Shown: positions 26,131-35,208, counted from the first letter of the stretch. The stretch is DNA of 64,000 nt from JBEIFW01 sp046081125 (GCA_046081125.1 JBJTVH010000007.1:14220-78219); one strand, 5' to 3'. Translations and numbers: made by a program. Notes: generated by a model from the letters alone, not told the origin.

Positions 26131-26805
26131 TCACGGTAGACGACCGGAGCTCCCGCGGCGCCGGAGCACCCGGGCCGTTGCCACGCTCACCACCACGAGC
26201 GCGATCGACAGGGCGAGGGTACGCCCGTCGATGCCGCCGACACCGGCATCGACACGACGGACCGAGGCGCCAACGAGCACGAACGCGACGGTGCCCGGCA
26301 AGGTACCGAGCGCATTGGCCGCCAGGAACTCCCGGCGTCGCACGCGCAGCATCCCGCAGGCGTAACTCACGAGGTCGTACGGCAGGAACACCAGCCGCAT
26401 GAGCAGGACCGCTTCGAACCCGTTGTCCCGCAGACGCCGTGTCCATCCGTCGAGCAGGGAGGCGTCCGGTGTGGCCGCCGGTGGCCGGCGCAGCACCCGA
26501 CCGACCTGATAGGCGACCAGAGCCGATCCGTTGGCCGAGGCTGCGGCGACGACCGTGCCGAACACCGGCCCGAACAGAACCCCGGCCGCCACTGCGAGGA
26601 CCGTGGCCGGGAACAACACCAGGGGCCGCACGAGTGTCACCCCGGCATAGGCGCCCATCGCCCACCAGTTCCCCGAAGCGGCGTCCACGAGTTGCTGACC
26701 CGTCGCAAGCGGCCCCAGACCACCGGCCCGTTGGTAGACGACCCAACCGATCACGAGCGCCGCCCACGGCACCCCGATCAGCACCATGCGACGCCAGCTC
26801 CTCAC
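26131..26805 (-). CDS. TVP38/TMEM64 (DedA-related) family membrane protein
   Basis: A 224-residue membrane protein of the VTT/SNARE-associated family. The central motif region is FPATVLAVAAGVLFGPVFGTVVAAASANGSALVAYQVGR, followed by the amphipathic LMRLVFLPYDLVSYACGMLRVRRREFLAANALGTLPGTVAFVLVG. Relatives act as lipid scramblases or transporters. The GTG at 26805 overlaps the stop of the upstream CDP-alcohol phosphotransferase (GTGA), so I prefer it to the ATG at 26787. The pairing with a phospholipid-head-group enzyme supports a membrane-lipid role, by inference. Confidence 0.85.
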   Translation of the reverse strand: MRSWRRMVLIGVPWAALVIGWVVYQRAGGLGPLATGQQLVDAASGNWWAMGAYAGVTLVRPLVLFPATVLAVAAGVLFGPVFGTVVAAASANGSALVAYQVGRVLRRPPAATPDASLLDGWTRRLRDNGFEAVLLMRLVFLPYDLVSYACGMLRVRRREFLAANALGTLPGTVAFVLVGASVRRVDAGVGGIDGRTLALSIALVVVSVATARVLRRRGSSGRLP

Positions 26806-27419
26806 AGGTGCTGCACCGCCCACACGACGCGCTGGGTGACGGTGACGGCAACCAGCCCGGCCATCGTCAGGAACAGCGCCATCGCAAGCCCCGGGAACAG
26901 GAGCATCGCCGCGTAGAACAGCATCGTCTCGGCGCCTTCGATCAGACCGGCCGGCATTGCGAACGTGGTGCGGCGCTCGGCGATCGCCTCGGTGGCCCGG
27001 CGCTTCTCGCCGATCGCCGCCAGCAGCGTCCACGACAGCGTGTTCAGGTAGAACGACGCCAGGAGCACCGCGCAAGCCGCCCAGACGCCCACGTCGTCGA
27101 GGTGGAACGCGAGCCCGAGGGGCACGGCCGCGTAGCCCATGGTGTCGCCGAGCAGGTCGAGGTAGCCGCCGCGATCGGTCTGGGCGCGCCGGGCCCGAGC
27201 GAGCGCGCCGTCGACGCCGTCGAGCAGGCGACTCAGCGCCCACGCGCCGACCGACCACCAGCGCCACCCGACCGCAGCGGCCGCACCCGCCGACACCCCG
27301 GTGATCGCTGCGGCTGCGGTCAGCGCGCCCGGGGTGACGGCCGCCGGAAGCCGGTCCACGAACGGGGCGACGACGCGATCCTTGGCGGCCCGGAGCCGAT
27401 CGTCGATCACGGGACCCAC
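26802..27419 (-). CDS. CDP-alcohol phosphatidyltransferase family protein
   Basis: A roughly 205-residue integral membrane enzyme that transfers a phosphatidyl or similar group from a CDP-linked donor to an alcohol. The CDP-OH-P signature D-G-x2-A-R-x8-G-x3-D-x3-D is complete: DGALARARRAQTDRGGYLDLLGD around residue 75. Hydrophobic helices flank it. The product head group is unknown. The start may be GTG 27419 or GTG 27410. It overlaps the downstream TVP38-family gene by 4 bases and is divergent from the flavoprotein gene. Confidence 0.88.
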   Translation of the reverse strand: MGPVIDDRLRAAKDRVVAPFVDRLPAAVTPGALTAAAAITGVSAGAAAAVGWRWWSVGAWALSRLLDGVDGALARARRAQTDRGGYLDLLGDTMGYAAVPLGLAFHLDDVGVWAACAVLLASFYLNTLSWTLLAAIGEKRRATEAIAERRTTFAMPAGLIEGAETMLFYAAMLLFPGLAMALFLTMAGLVAVTVTQRVVWAVQHL

Positions 27420-27482
27420 CCTGACACGCGCACCGGACGGCGAAGCGCCATCATGCGGGGCGACGAACCCGAAAGGTTGGCC

Positions 27483-28895
27483 GTGCGGCGCTTCGACATG
27501 GTGGTGATCGGCGGCGGCGCCGGCGGGCTGGTCGCCGCCAAGGAGGCCCGCCGCCGCAAGGCGAGCGTGGCGATCGTCCAGGACGGACCGATCGGCGGCG
27601 ACTGCACGTTCACCGGTTGTATCCCGTCCAAGACGCTGCTCGCCGCTGCGGCCGCCGGGCAGGGGTTCGATCAGGCCATGGCGTCGGTGCGCGCCGCCGT
27701 GACCGCAATCGCCGCCACGGAGGATGCCGCTGCGCTCCGGCACGAGGGGATCGAGGTGATCCCCGGTCAGGGCCGGTTCACGTCGCGCCGTGAGGTCACC
27801 GTCGACGGCGGCCTGCGCGTGCGCGCCCGGCGGTTCATCGTCGCCACCGGAGCTCGTCCCTACATCCCGGCGATCCCCGGGTTGGCCGACGCCGGCCCGC
27901 TCACGAGCGAGACCCTGTTCTCGCTCGATCACCGTCCCCGGTCGCTCGTCGTGCTCGGCGGTGGCCCCGTGGGCTGCGAGATGGCGCAGGCGTTCGCCCG
28001 ACTCGGTTGCACCGTGACCCTGTTGGAGGCCCGAACTCGCCTGCTCCCCCGTGACGAACCGGAGGCCGCAGCCGTCGTCGGCCGGGCGCTGGAGGCCGAC
28101 GGGGTGCGCGTCCAGGTCTCGGCGCGGGTGCACCGCGTAGAGCGGCCGGGCGCAGATCGGATCGCCGTGCATCTCGACGACGGCACGGTGCTCGAGTCGA
28201 CCCACCTGCTCGTCGCGGTGGGACGGGCGCCAGCGGGTCGGGGCATCGGGCTCGAGGAACTCGGGGCCACCGTCGACGACGACGGCGCCGTCGTGGTCGC
28301 CGACGACCTGTCGACCGGCGTGGCGGGAATCTGGGCTGTCGGCGACGTCACCGGGCGGTGGCAGTTCACCCATGTCGCCGGCCGCATGGGATGGCTCGCC
28401 GCGACCAACGCGCTGTCTCGGCTCGCACGGGTCCGGCCCTTCCGATTCGACACCACCGCCACACCGTGGGTGACGTTCACCGGTCCGGAGGTGGCCCACG
28501 TCGGGATGGGTCTCGCCGCAGCGGCGGCAGCGCACCCCGGTGCCCGGGTTGCGCACCTCCCGCTATCGCACGTGGACCGGGCGGTGACGAGTGGTGCCAC
28601 CGACGGATTCGTGCGGTTGATCGCAGCACCGCGCCGGGGTTCGGGGCACCTCGGCGGCGGACGGCTGGTCGGTGCGACGATCGTGGCACCGACCGCCGGC
28701 GAACTGATCCACGAAGCGGCGTTGGCGATCCAGACCCGGATGTTCGCCGGTCGCCTCGCCCAGACACCCCACGCCTACCCCTCCTGGTCGATGGCGGTGC
28801 AACAAGCCGCGCTGCAGTTCTTCGGCACGTCGGCCGGTCTGCGGGCCCGGCCGATCGAGGCCGTGCTGGCCGAACGCAGATCGTCGGCGACGTAG
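27483..28895 (+). CDS. Mercuric-reductase-like FAD-dependent disulfide oxidoreductase
   Basis: A 470-residue class I pyridine nucleotide-disulfide oxidoreductase. The FAD site is DMVVIGGGAGGLVAAKEA. The redox disulfide is GGDCTFTGCIPSKTL (C-x4-C), the NAD(P) site VVLGGGPVGCEMAQAFARLG, and the second FAD strand GIWAVGDVTG. A C-terminal dimerisation domain carries TPHAYPSWS, keeping the histidine but not the usual HxxxxE glutamate. Real mercuric reductase's N-terminal HMA domain and C-terminal CC pair are absent, so a metal-reducing role is doubtful. GTG 27483 follows AAAGG; ATG 27453 is an alternative. The next gene, a candidate selenoprotein of thioredoxin fold, starts 16 bases on. Confidence 0.85.
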   Translation: MRRFDMVVIGGGAGGLVAAKEARRRKASVAIVQDGPIGGDCTFTGCIPSKTLLAAAAAGQGFDQAMASVRAAVTAIAATEDAAALRHEGIEVIPGQGRFTSRREVTVDGGLRVRARRFIVATGARPYIPAIPGLADAGPLTSETLFSLDHRPRSLVVLGGGPVGCEMAQAFARLGCTVTLLEARTRLLPRDEPEAAAVVGRALEADGVRVQVSARVHRVERPGADRIAVHLDDGTVLESTHLLVAVGRAPAGRGIGLEELGATVDDDGAVVVADDLSTGVAGIWAVGDVTGRWQFTHVAGRMGWLAATNALSRLARVRPFRFDTTATPWVTFTGPEVAHVGMGLAAAAAAHPGARVAHLPLSHVDRAVTSGATDGFVRLIAAPRRGSGHLGGGRLVGATIVAPTAGELIHEAALAIQTRMFAGRLAQTPHAYPSWSMAVQQAALQFFGTSAGLRARPIEAVLAERRSSAT

Positions 28896-28911
28896 GCCAC
28901 GATGGCGGACG

Positions 28912-29436
28912 ATGACGCTCCGTCTCGGTGACCCGGTGCCCGATGTCGACCTGATCGATCACCGCGGTGCCGCCTGGCGCCTGAGCGAGCGCCGGGGGCG
29001 CCCGGTGGTGCTCGTGCTGCACCGGCACCTCGCCTGACTGCCCTGCCAGGAGCACGTGCTCGCCGTGCGCGAGCACCTCGACCGCTTCGGCGACGCCGAG
29101 ATCGTCGTCGTCACCTTCGCCGACCCGGACCGCCTCGCCGCGCACCGGGACCACCTCGGCGTGCCGTTCACGATCGTGACCGACCCGGCCCGCGCGCTCT
29201 ACCGGCTGCTCGGCGCCGAGCGAGGAACCCGACGACAGGTGTGGTCGCCCGGCACGCTGCGGCGCTACGTGCGGCTCGTGCGCGCCGGCCGACGGTTGCG
29301 CCGCCCTACCGAGGACGTCTACCAACTCGGCGCCGACGCCGTCGTCGGTCGTGACGGCCGGCTGCGCTACCGGTCGCTGCCCTCGACCCCGGACGCTCGC
29401 CCCCCGGTCGAGGACCTGATCGCCGCGCTCGACTGA
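28912..29436 (+). CDS. Candidate selenoprotein: peroxiredoxin-like (AhpC/TSA, SelL-related) with UxxC motif
   Basis: A 174-codon thioredoxin-fold gene interrupted only by an in-frame TGA at codon 42 (29035-29037). The reading is RPVVLVLHRHLA, TGA, LPCQEHVLAVREHL. In the Prx-like2 / SelL-related family this site is the first cysteine of a CxxC motif (for example ACLPC), so TGA stands exactly where selenocysteine replaces the resolving or attacking cysteine. The rest of the domain is intact, ending LGADAVVGRDGRLRYRSLPSTPDARPPVEDLIAALD. A stable hairpin lies 18-39 bases after the TGA. It likely acts as a cytoplasmic thiol/peroxide redox protein, next to a disulfide oxidoreductase. The alternative is a TGC-to-TGA nonsense mutation or error. 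The 3' end overlaps the radical SAM gene. Confidence 0.72.
29056..29076 (+). promoter_or_regulatory. Putative bacterial SECIS hairpin
   Basis: GTGCTCGC, loop CGTGC, GCGAGCAC forms a perfect 8-bp stem with a 5-base loop inside the coding sequence. The loop begins 27 bases after the last base of the in-frame TGA, and a G is its second base. Both fit the general description of bacterial SECIS elements (apical loop roughly 16-37 bases downstream with a G among its first two bases). In GC-rich DNA such hairpins also arise by chance, so this supports but does not prove selenocysteine insertion. Confidence 0.5.
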
Positions 29437-30845
29437 CGCCCGGCACCAGCCGAGCGGCGAACCGGCCACGGCAACCGGGTCGCAAGCACGCGGTTCTCCT
29501 CCGGATCGAGCACCGCGTGCTGCACGCATGCGGGAACGAGTCGATCGCGATCGGGATGCGCCATCGTGTACACGCACGCCTGCAGGCGCTCCTGGGCTTC
29601 CCGCACCTCGGGATCCTCGGACCGGACCCCTTGCGCGAGCAACTCCCACGCCGGTCCGACGACTGCGGCATCGATGAAGCGATGCAGCACGAACGTCACC
29701 GGTCGGATTCCGTGCCGTAGGGCCCAAGGTCCACCAGCGCGACGGACGAACCGGCCGGCCCAGCGCACCGCCACGGCGACGAGCCCAGGCCGACGTAGCA
29801 GGAGGCGGACGATTCGAAACGCCTTCACCGTGCGGCGCGGCTCGGCGAGGTAGTTGCCGGGGAGGTGGCGCAGGTAGGCGTCGCGCGCTTCGAGATCCGC
29901 CGGGTCGTCATCCTCGAGGAGCGGCACGTACCGGTCGCCGACGAAGGCACCCCACGAGACCCGATTGCAGCGGAGGTCACCGAACTGCAGCACCCGATAC
30001 GGCAACGACCGACCTACGCCGGCCTCGATCCTCGACCAGACGTCGTCGTCTCCGATCGAGCGGTATCCGTCTCTCCACCGCGCCGGGTTGCCGACGTAGG
30101 CGGCCGGCTGGAACGAGAACATGCGCCATCCATGGAGCCGGCACGAACGGACGACCGCCGAGATTTCGTCGAGATTCTCGGGCGTGACCGTCATCGTGTG
30201 GGCGAGGTAGGCGGTGATGCCGTACTCGGCTCGGAGGCGGTCGAACATGCGGACGAACCGCGCCCGGAACGGATCGAGCTCCGCCTCGCTCCCGGGCTTT
30301 GGCGCACCGCGGCGACCCGCCATGGTGGTGTCGATGTGCGCAGCGAAGGAGAGATGCCCGAACCGCGGCGACCCATCTGCGCGGAGCGCCACCGCGCGCA
30401 GGTACCCCTCGTCGAAATCGCCATGCGTCATGCTCATCGGATGACGACCGTGCGCCCGCATGACCTCTAGCGCAAGCGCGTGGTCCTCGGCGTCGAGCAT
30501 CGACACCTCGCCGCCGATCAGCTGGGCGTAGGCCGCCGGGCCACGCCGCTGCCGAAGGTGCTCCATCTGGGCCATCACCTGCGCAACGGTGTGCGCACCG
30601 TCGGTGCGAACGCGGTTGGCGTCCGCCGAGTGATAGCAGGGCTTGCACGCGAAGTCGCACGCCGGGAACACCCCATGGGTGCCCTCGCACCCAGTCGAGC
30701 GGCGGCCGACGAGCTGACCGGCGGTCCTAGCCGTTTCCGGTAGCTCGGCCCACCGTCGAGCGGCAGCCGCCGCCGACGCGGCGTCGACGGGCCGGGTCCG
30801 CTCCTCCCACCGAAGCACGACAGCGGCGATGCCACGCGCTCCCAT
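29367..30845 (-). CDS. Radical SAM protein of unknown specificity
   Basis: A 492-residue protein with the radical SAM cluster motif ACDFACKPCYHSADANR (C-x3-C-x2-C) near residue 65. GGEVSMLDAEDHALALEVMRAHG follows, the usual GGEP-like second strand. A C-terminal region of about 200 residues has no motif I recognise and contains scattered cysteines (LRCNRVSWGAF, LVPACVQHA). The ATG at 30845 has GAGGGGAG about 5 bases upstream, better than the TTG at 30890. The 3' end overlaps the convergent candidate selenoprotein by 70 bases. The substrate is unknown. Confidence 0.8.
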   Translation of the reverse strand: MGARGIAAVVLRWEERTRPVDAASAAAAARRWAELPETARTAGQLVGRRSTGCEGTHGVFPACDFACKPCYHSADANRVRTDGAHTVAQVMAQMEHLRQRRGPAAYAQLIGGEVSMLDAEDHALALEVMRAHGRHPMSMTHGDFDEGYLRAVALRADGSPRFGHLSFAAHIDTTMAGRRGAPKPGSEAELDPFRARFVRMFDRLRAEYGITAYLAHTMTVTPENLDEISAVVRSCRLHGWRMFSFQPAAYVGNPARWRDGYRSIGDDDVWSRIEAGVGRSLPYRVLQFGDLRCNRVSWGAFVGDRYVPLLEDDDPADLEARDAYLRHLPGNYLAEPRRTVKAFRIVRLLLRRPGLVAVAVRWAGRFVRRAGGPWALRHGIRPVTFVLHRFIDAAVVGPAWELLAQGVRSEDPEVREAQERLQACVYTMAHPDRDRLVPACVQHAVLDPEENRVLATRLPWPVRRSAGAGRQSSAAIRSSTGGRASGVEGSDR

Positions 30846-30910
30846 CGATGCTCCCCTCGTAGTACGGACCTCGGTCGACCGAGTGGTCAAGGTATCCGCA
30901 ACCGGCTGGA

Positions 30911-32464
30911 GTGACGGCCCGACCGGGCGATCCCTCCGGCGTGGTGGGGTCGTCGTTTCCAGTCATTGCAGCGGTCACGAGCATCGGATGCACCGCGCTG
31001 TCGATCGTGGTCCTGGTCGCCGGGTGGAGACGCCGGCTGGCTGACGTCGCTCTGGCGGGCGGCGCGCTGACCGCCCTGTCCGTCCTCATGGCACGCCACG
31101 CCGTCAGCGGTGCCGGCTGGGTCACTGACCCCGAGCCCGCTTCGTTTGCCGGCGCGCTCGCCGGACCGGTCGCAACCGTGCTCGCACTCCCGCTGCTGTC
31201 CCGGGCCGCTTGGACGCATGCGCTGCTTGCACGGTGGCGGTCGTGGACAGCGACGGTCCTCGGCGCGGTCGCCGTGTTCGTGGTGGCCGTCGCCGGCCGG
31301 CTCGGTGCACCGTCGACCGGAGTACTCGTCGCTGCGACCGTGCTCGGCGCCATCGGTGCGGCCGTGCTCGTGCGTCGGCAGGTCTACCTCGCCGTGGTGT
31401 CACGCCGTCAATCGGGTCGTATCGCTGCGACGGGCACCGCTGCGTTCATGGCGTCAACCCTCATCGGGCCGTGGCTGACCCCCGGTTCGAATCCCGCGTG
31501 GGCGGTCCTGGCCGTCGACAACCTGGCGCTCCTCGCCGCTGCGACGGCGATGGTCGTCGGGTACCGCACCGGACGCCCGGTCGCTGCGGTGATCGCGCCG
31601 GTCGTCGCCCACGATCCGCTCGCTGCCTTGGACCTCGGCCTGGCCCCGGAGGTGGTGGCCTTCGTCGGGGCGCTCGGACGCAAGGACCGCATCACCCGCG
31701 ATCACGTGGTGCGGACCTCCCGTCTCGCCCTGCTCGCCGCAGCCGAGGCCGGACTCCCGGCCCGCAAGGTACGCAGCGTTGCCGTCGGGGCGCTGCTCCA
31801 CGACATCGGCAAACTCGTCGTCCCGAGCGAGATCCTCGGCAAGCCCGCTGGCCTCACCGACGAGGAATTCGCCGTCATCCGCACCCACCCCGAGCAGGGC
31901 GAGCGGCTCCTGGATGCCGCACCGAGTCTTGCGGACGCTGCCCGGTTCGTCCGCTGGCACCACGAGCGGTACGACGGACGGGGCTACCCCGACAAGCTCG
32001 CCCACCCCAAGCTCCCGCTCGAGGTGGCGATCGTCAGCGCATCGGATGCATGGGATGCGATGACCAACACCCGCCAATACCGGACGGGCATGAGCATCGA
32101 GCGAGCGACGGACATCTTGCGCGCTGGCGCGGGGAGCCAGTGGCACCCGACCGCCGTGGAGGCCGTGTTGCGCGCGGCAGCGCGACTCCCGCGGTTGCCG
32201 AAGGCGCCGTCCGGCACCGATGACAGCCCCGGCGTCGACTGCGGTACGGACCATGGAATCCCGACAGAACGTCACCCGCAACACCGATCACCCATTGCCA
32301 GTCCGAATCGGTCGTCCACCGACGGCGCTCCGCACGAGCGCAGCGATGCAGTGGGGCCAAGCCCTCGGCAGCAGGGGTTCGGCGACCTGCAGGGCGTGGA
32401 GCCGTCCGATGTCACCCGCGACGGCATCGTCGAGCGCCCGTTCGGAAGCGTGACTTCGGCGTAG
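30911..32464 (+). CDS. Membrane-anchored HD-GYP domain protein
   Basis: A 517-residue protein. The first about 225 residues hold seven or so hydrophobic helices. An HD-GYP-type phosphohydrolase domain follows, with DHVVRTSRLALLAA, GALLHDIGKLVVPSEIL, HPEQGERLL, WHHERYDGRGYPDKL and SDAWDAMTN, keeping the HD and GYP-type residues. HD-GYP enzymes degrade cyclic-di-GMP. The last about 90 residues (from SGTDDSPGVDC) are low in recognisable sequence and may be read-through of decayed DNA, because a truncated acyl-CoA synthetase follows directly. The start is GTG. It is divergent from the radical SAM gene with 65 bases between starts. Confidence 0.85.
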   Translation: MTARPGDPSGVVGSSFPVIAAVTSIGCTALSIVVLVAGWRRRLADVALAGGALTALSVLMARHAVSGAGWVTDPEPASFAGALAGPVATVLALPLLSRAAWTHALLARWRSWTATVLGAVAVFVVAVAGRLGAPSTGVLVAATVLGAIGAAVLVRRQVYLAVVSRRQSGRIAATGTAAFMASTLIGPWLTPGSNPAWAVLAVDNLALLAAATAMVVGYRTGRPVAAVIAPVVAHDPLAALDLGLAPEVVAFVGALGRKDRITRDHVVRTSRLALLAAAEAGLPARKVRSVAVGALLHDIGKLVVPSEILGKPAGLTDEEFAVIRTHPEQGERLLDAAPSLADAARFVRWHHERYDGRGYPDKLAHPKLPLEVAIVSASDAWDAMTNTRQYRTGMSIERATDILRAGAGSQWHPTAVEAVLRAAARLPRLPKAPSGTDDSPGVDCGTDHGIPTERHPQHRSPIASPNRSSTDGAPHERSDAVGPSPRQQGFGDLQGVEPSDVTRDGIVERPFGSVTSA

Positions 32465-32639
32465 AAGGCGGTCAGCCCAGCGACGTCCTGTGGGTCACCC
32501 GTGTCGGGCCCTGCGGCCGTACCGCAGCCGAACCGATGCGCCTGCCATCCCGTGCAGGGCGATGCGTCGGATCGTGCGGGTCGTCGTAGCTCACCTCGTG
32601 GGCATCCCCGCGCTCGGGCCCGCGATCGAGGCGATCGTC

Positions 32640-33225
32640 GAGGAGTTCCGTGGCCGGCTGTTCCGCATCGAGTTGCCCGATGTGCTCGCCGTCTTCGGGT
32701 CGACCGAGGCCGGCGTCGGGATCCTGCGCACGCCAGACACCCCGGCCGGCTCGCTGGGGCGGGCCGCCGACGACGACACGGTCGTGATGGACCCCGCCAC
32801 CGCGCTCGAATGCCGGCGTGCCCGCTTCGACGACGGCGGCCGGCTGCTCAACGCCGAGGAGGCGATCGGGGAGTTCGTCAACAAAGTCGGCCTCGCCGCG
32901 TTCGAGGGCTGCTACGACAACGACGACGCCAACGCCGAGCGGTCCCGCAACGGCTGGTACTGGTCGGGCGATCTCGGTTACCGGGACGAGCACGGGTTCT
33001 TCTACTTCGACGGCCGCGGGTACGACTGGCTGCGCGTCGACGGCGAGAACTTCTCCGCGGCGCCGGTCGAGCGCATCGTGCTGCGCCACCCGCCGGTCCG
33101 GTTTGCTGCGGTGTACGCCGTGCCGGACCCGAACACCGGTGATCAGTTGATGCTGGCGGTCGAACTCGTCGACGGCGCGACGTTCGAGCCGGAGGCGTTC
33201 GCCGCGTTCGTCGATGCCCAGCTTC
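32640..33225 (+). pseudogene. Acyl-CoA synthetase (AMP-binding) fragment
   Basis: Only the middle to C-terminal part of a fatty-acyl/acyl-CoA synthetase is present. FRGRLFRIELPDVLAVFGSTEAGVGILRTPDTPAGSLGR is the region around the Y/FGxTE motif. NGWYWSGDLGYRDEHGFFYFDGRGYDWLRVDGENFSAAPVE follows, the hinge with its TGD-like aspartate and lysine-equivalent region. The N-terminal half with the P-loop is missing, and after AAFVDAQ the family similarity stops. An adjacent frame continues as AADAAELADRFAQAGRAAMAPRPALRA, perhaps the end of a different gene joined by deletion. No start codon fits. It lies between the HD-GYP gene and the two-component operon. Confidence 0.75.
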
Positions 33226-33333
33226 ACGGCGGCCGATGCCGCCGAGCTCGCCGACCGGTTCGCGCAGGCCGGCCGCGCCGCGATGGCGCCCCGGCCGGCA
33301 TTGCGCGCGTGATGTCTCGGCGGCGACGACCGC

Positions 33334-34038
33334 TCATTCGCCCGGGCTGACCAGTCCGGTCTCGTACCCGATGACGACGAGTTGTGCCCGGTCCCTCGCC
33401 TGCAGCTTGCCGAGGATGTGACTGACGTGCGTTTTCGCGGTGAGTGGCGACATGAACAGCGACGCACCGATCTCGGCGTTGGTCTTGCCCCGTGCGACTT
33501 CGGCGAGCACCTCACGCTCGCGGTCGCTGAGCACGTCGAGCGGCCCGGATCCGCTCGGACGGCCGGCGGGCGGTCGCTGCACGAGGTCGGCGATCAGCCG
33601 CCTCGTCATCGACGGCGCGATGAGCATGTCGCCCTCGACGACGGCGGTGATCGCCTCGAGCAGCAGCCGCGGCGGGGTGTCCTTGAGCAGGAAGCCGGAC
33701 GCACCGGCCCGGAGCGCTTCGTACACGTACTCGTCGAGCGCGAAGGTGGTGAGCACCAACACCTTGGTGGCCTGCAGCCGGTCGTCGCCACAGATCGTGC
33801 GTGTGGCATCGAGCCCGTCCATCCGGGGCATGCGGATGTCCATCAGGACCACATCGGGGCGGGTCCGACGGGCCTCGGCGATCGCCTGGACACCGTCGCC
33901 CGCCTCACCGACGACCTCAATCCCGGGTTCGTTGGCGAGCAGCGCGGCGAACCCGCGGCGAACCAGTTCCTGGTCGTCGGCCAGCAGCACCCGAATGTCT
34001 CGCCCCGCGGCGCCGGGCACGGCGATCTCCGGGGTCAC
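33334..34038 (-). CDS. NarL/LuxR-family response regulator
   Basis: A 234-residue two-component regulator. The receiver domain has LLADDQELVRRGF (acidic pair), VVLMDIRMPRMDG (phospho-acceptor Asp) and FLLKDTPP (Lys). The output is a LuxR-type HTH: LSDREREVLAEVARGKTNAEIGASLFMSPLTAKTHVSHILGKL. The GTG start overlaps the histidine kinase stop (GTGA), so kinase and regulator are coupled. They follow an ABC ATPase and an FtsX-like permease on the same strand, suggesting a sensory module that controls or senses through the transporter. Confidence 0.95.
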   Translation of the reverse strand: MTPEIAVPGAAGRDIRVLLADDQELVRRGFAALLANEPGIEVVGEAGDGVQAIAEARRTRPDVVLMDIRMPRMDGLDATRTICGDDRLQATKVLVLTTFALDEYVYEALRAGASGFLLKDTPPRLLLEAITAVVEGDMLIAPSMTRRLIADLVQRPPAGRPSGSGPLDVLSDREREVLAEVARGKTNAEIGASLFMSPLTAKTHVSHILGKLQARDRAQLVVIGYETGLVSPGE

Positions 34039-35207
34039 GTTCGGCTCCCGTCGGCGAGGTGGTATGGCACGAACGCCTGCACGGCGAAGCCGCCGTCGCT
34101 CGTGGGCCCTGCCTGGATCGTGCCGCCGAGCAGTTCGGCCCGCTCGCGGATCGCGATCAGCCCGATGCCGGTGCTCGGTGCCGCGGCGGGGGCGACGGCC
34201 GGCGCGCCGTTGGAGACGGTGACGTGCACGCCGCCGTCGACATGACGGAGCCGGACCGCAGTCGGGACGTCACCGGCATGCCGGGCCACGTTGACGAGGC
34301 ACTCGTGGACGATCCGATGGACCGTGACGACCGTGCGCTCCGCCACGTCGGCAGGATACGAGCCGTCCTCGACGACCTCGATCCTCGTCGCGCCTGCGGC
34401 TGCGACGGCGACGACGTCGGGCAGTCCGGCCGGATCCGCCGGTACCGGGCGCAGCGGGGCGAGCTCGTCGGATCGCAGCAGCCCGAGGAGCGACCGGAGT
34501 TCGTCGAGGGAACGGCGCCCGGCGTCGTTGATCTCCTCGAGCGCGGATCGGGCAGCGGCGGGATCCCGCTCGAAGACGTGCGCAGCGATTCCGGCCTGCA
34601 CCGTGATCGCCGAGAGCGAATGGGCGACGATGTCGTGCAGATCGTGGGCGATCCGGAGTCGCTCGGCCTGGAGCCGCTCGGCCACCTGACGCTCCACGGC
34701 GTCGGCCCGACGCCGGAGATTGGCGCGTCGGGCGTCGGCCGCCGCGATCGGGAGCAGCAGCACGGCGGTGTCGGTCGTCCATTCGAACCAAAACGCCTCG
34801 TCGCCGACCCAGGCGCCGAGTCCGGCGACGACGACGGCCACGAGCGAGCCGAACCAGATCGCGGATCGCTGGTCGCTCCGGCGGACCATGCCGAACAGCG
34901 CCACGGCGAGCAGCGGGCGCAGCGCAACCGGGCTCGAGGTGGTCGCCAGCGTGACGACGTCGAGCACCCCGATCGCCACGACGGCGAGCCTCCCGAACCG
35001 GCGGGCGGCGGCGAGCAGCGCCACCGCGACGGCGACGAACCCGATCCCTCGGAGTCGCCAGTCGGCGTCGACGTCGGCGTCGATCGCCATCACCCCGATC
35101 GACACGACCGCCGCCGCCACGAGTACGGCGAGGTCCGCTCGACCGATCCGGTCGCCCGTGTTCGTCACGGGATGATCATGCTTCCCGGTTTCGCCCAACG
35201 CCCGCAT
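34035..35207 (-). CDS. Sensor histidine kinase, HisKA_3 type
   Basis: A 390-residue membrane kinase. The N-terminal about 150 residues contain several hydrophobic helices. The dimerisation/phosphoacceptor box is ERLRIAHDLHDIVAHSLSAITVQAG, the NarL-partner class. The C-terminal ATPase has VHRIVHECLVNVARHAG and STGIGLIAIRERAELLGGTI (N- and G-box equivalents). Its ATG lies one base from the stop of the upstream FtsX-like permease. It phosphorylates the response regulator encoded immediately downstream, by gene order. The signal may be transporter-linked, such as an envelope-active peptide or antibiotic. Confidence 0.92.
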   Translation of the reverse strand: MRALGETGKHDHPVTNTGDRIGRADLAVLVAAAVVSIGVMAIDADVDADWRLRGIGFVAVAVALLAAARRFGRLAVVAIGVLDVVTLATTSSPVALRPLLAVALFGMVRRSDQRSAIWFGSLVAVVVAGLGAWVGDEAFWFEWTTDTAVLLLPIAAADARRANLRRRADAVERQVAERLQAERLRIAHDLHDIVAHSLSAITVQAGIAAHVFERDPAAARSALEEINDAGRRSLDELRSLLGLLRSDELAPLRPVPADPAGLPDVVAVAAAGATRIEVVEDGSYPADVAERTVVTVHRIVHECLVNVARHAGDVPTAVRLRHVDGGVHVTVSNGAPAVAPAAAPSTGIGLIAIRERAELLGGTIQAGPTSDGGFAVQAFVPYHLADGSRT

Positions 35208-35208
35208 C

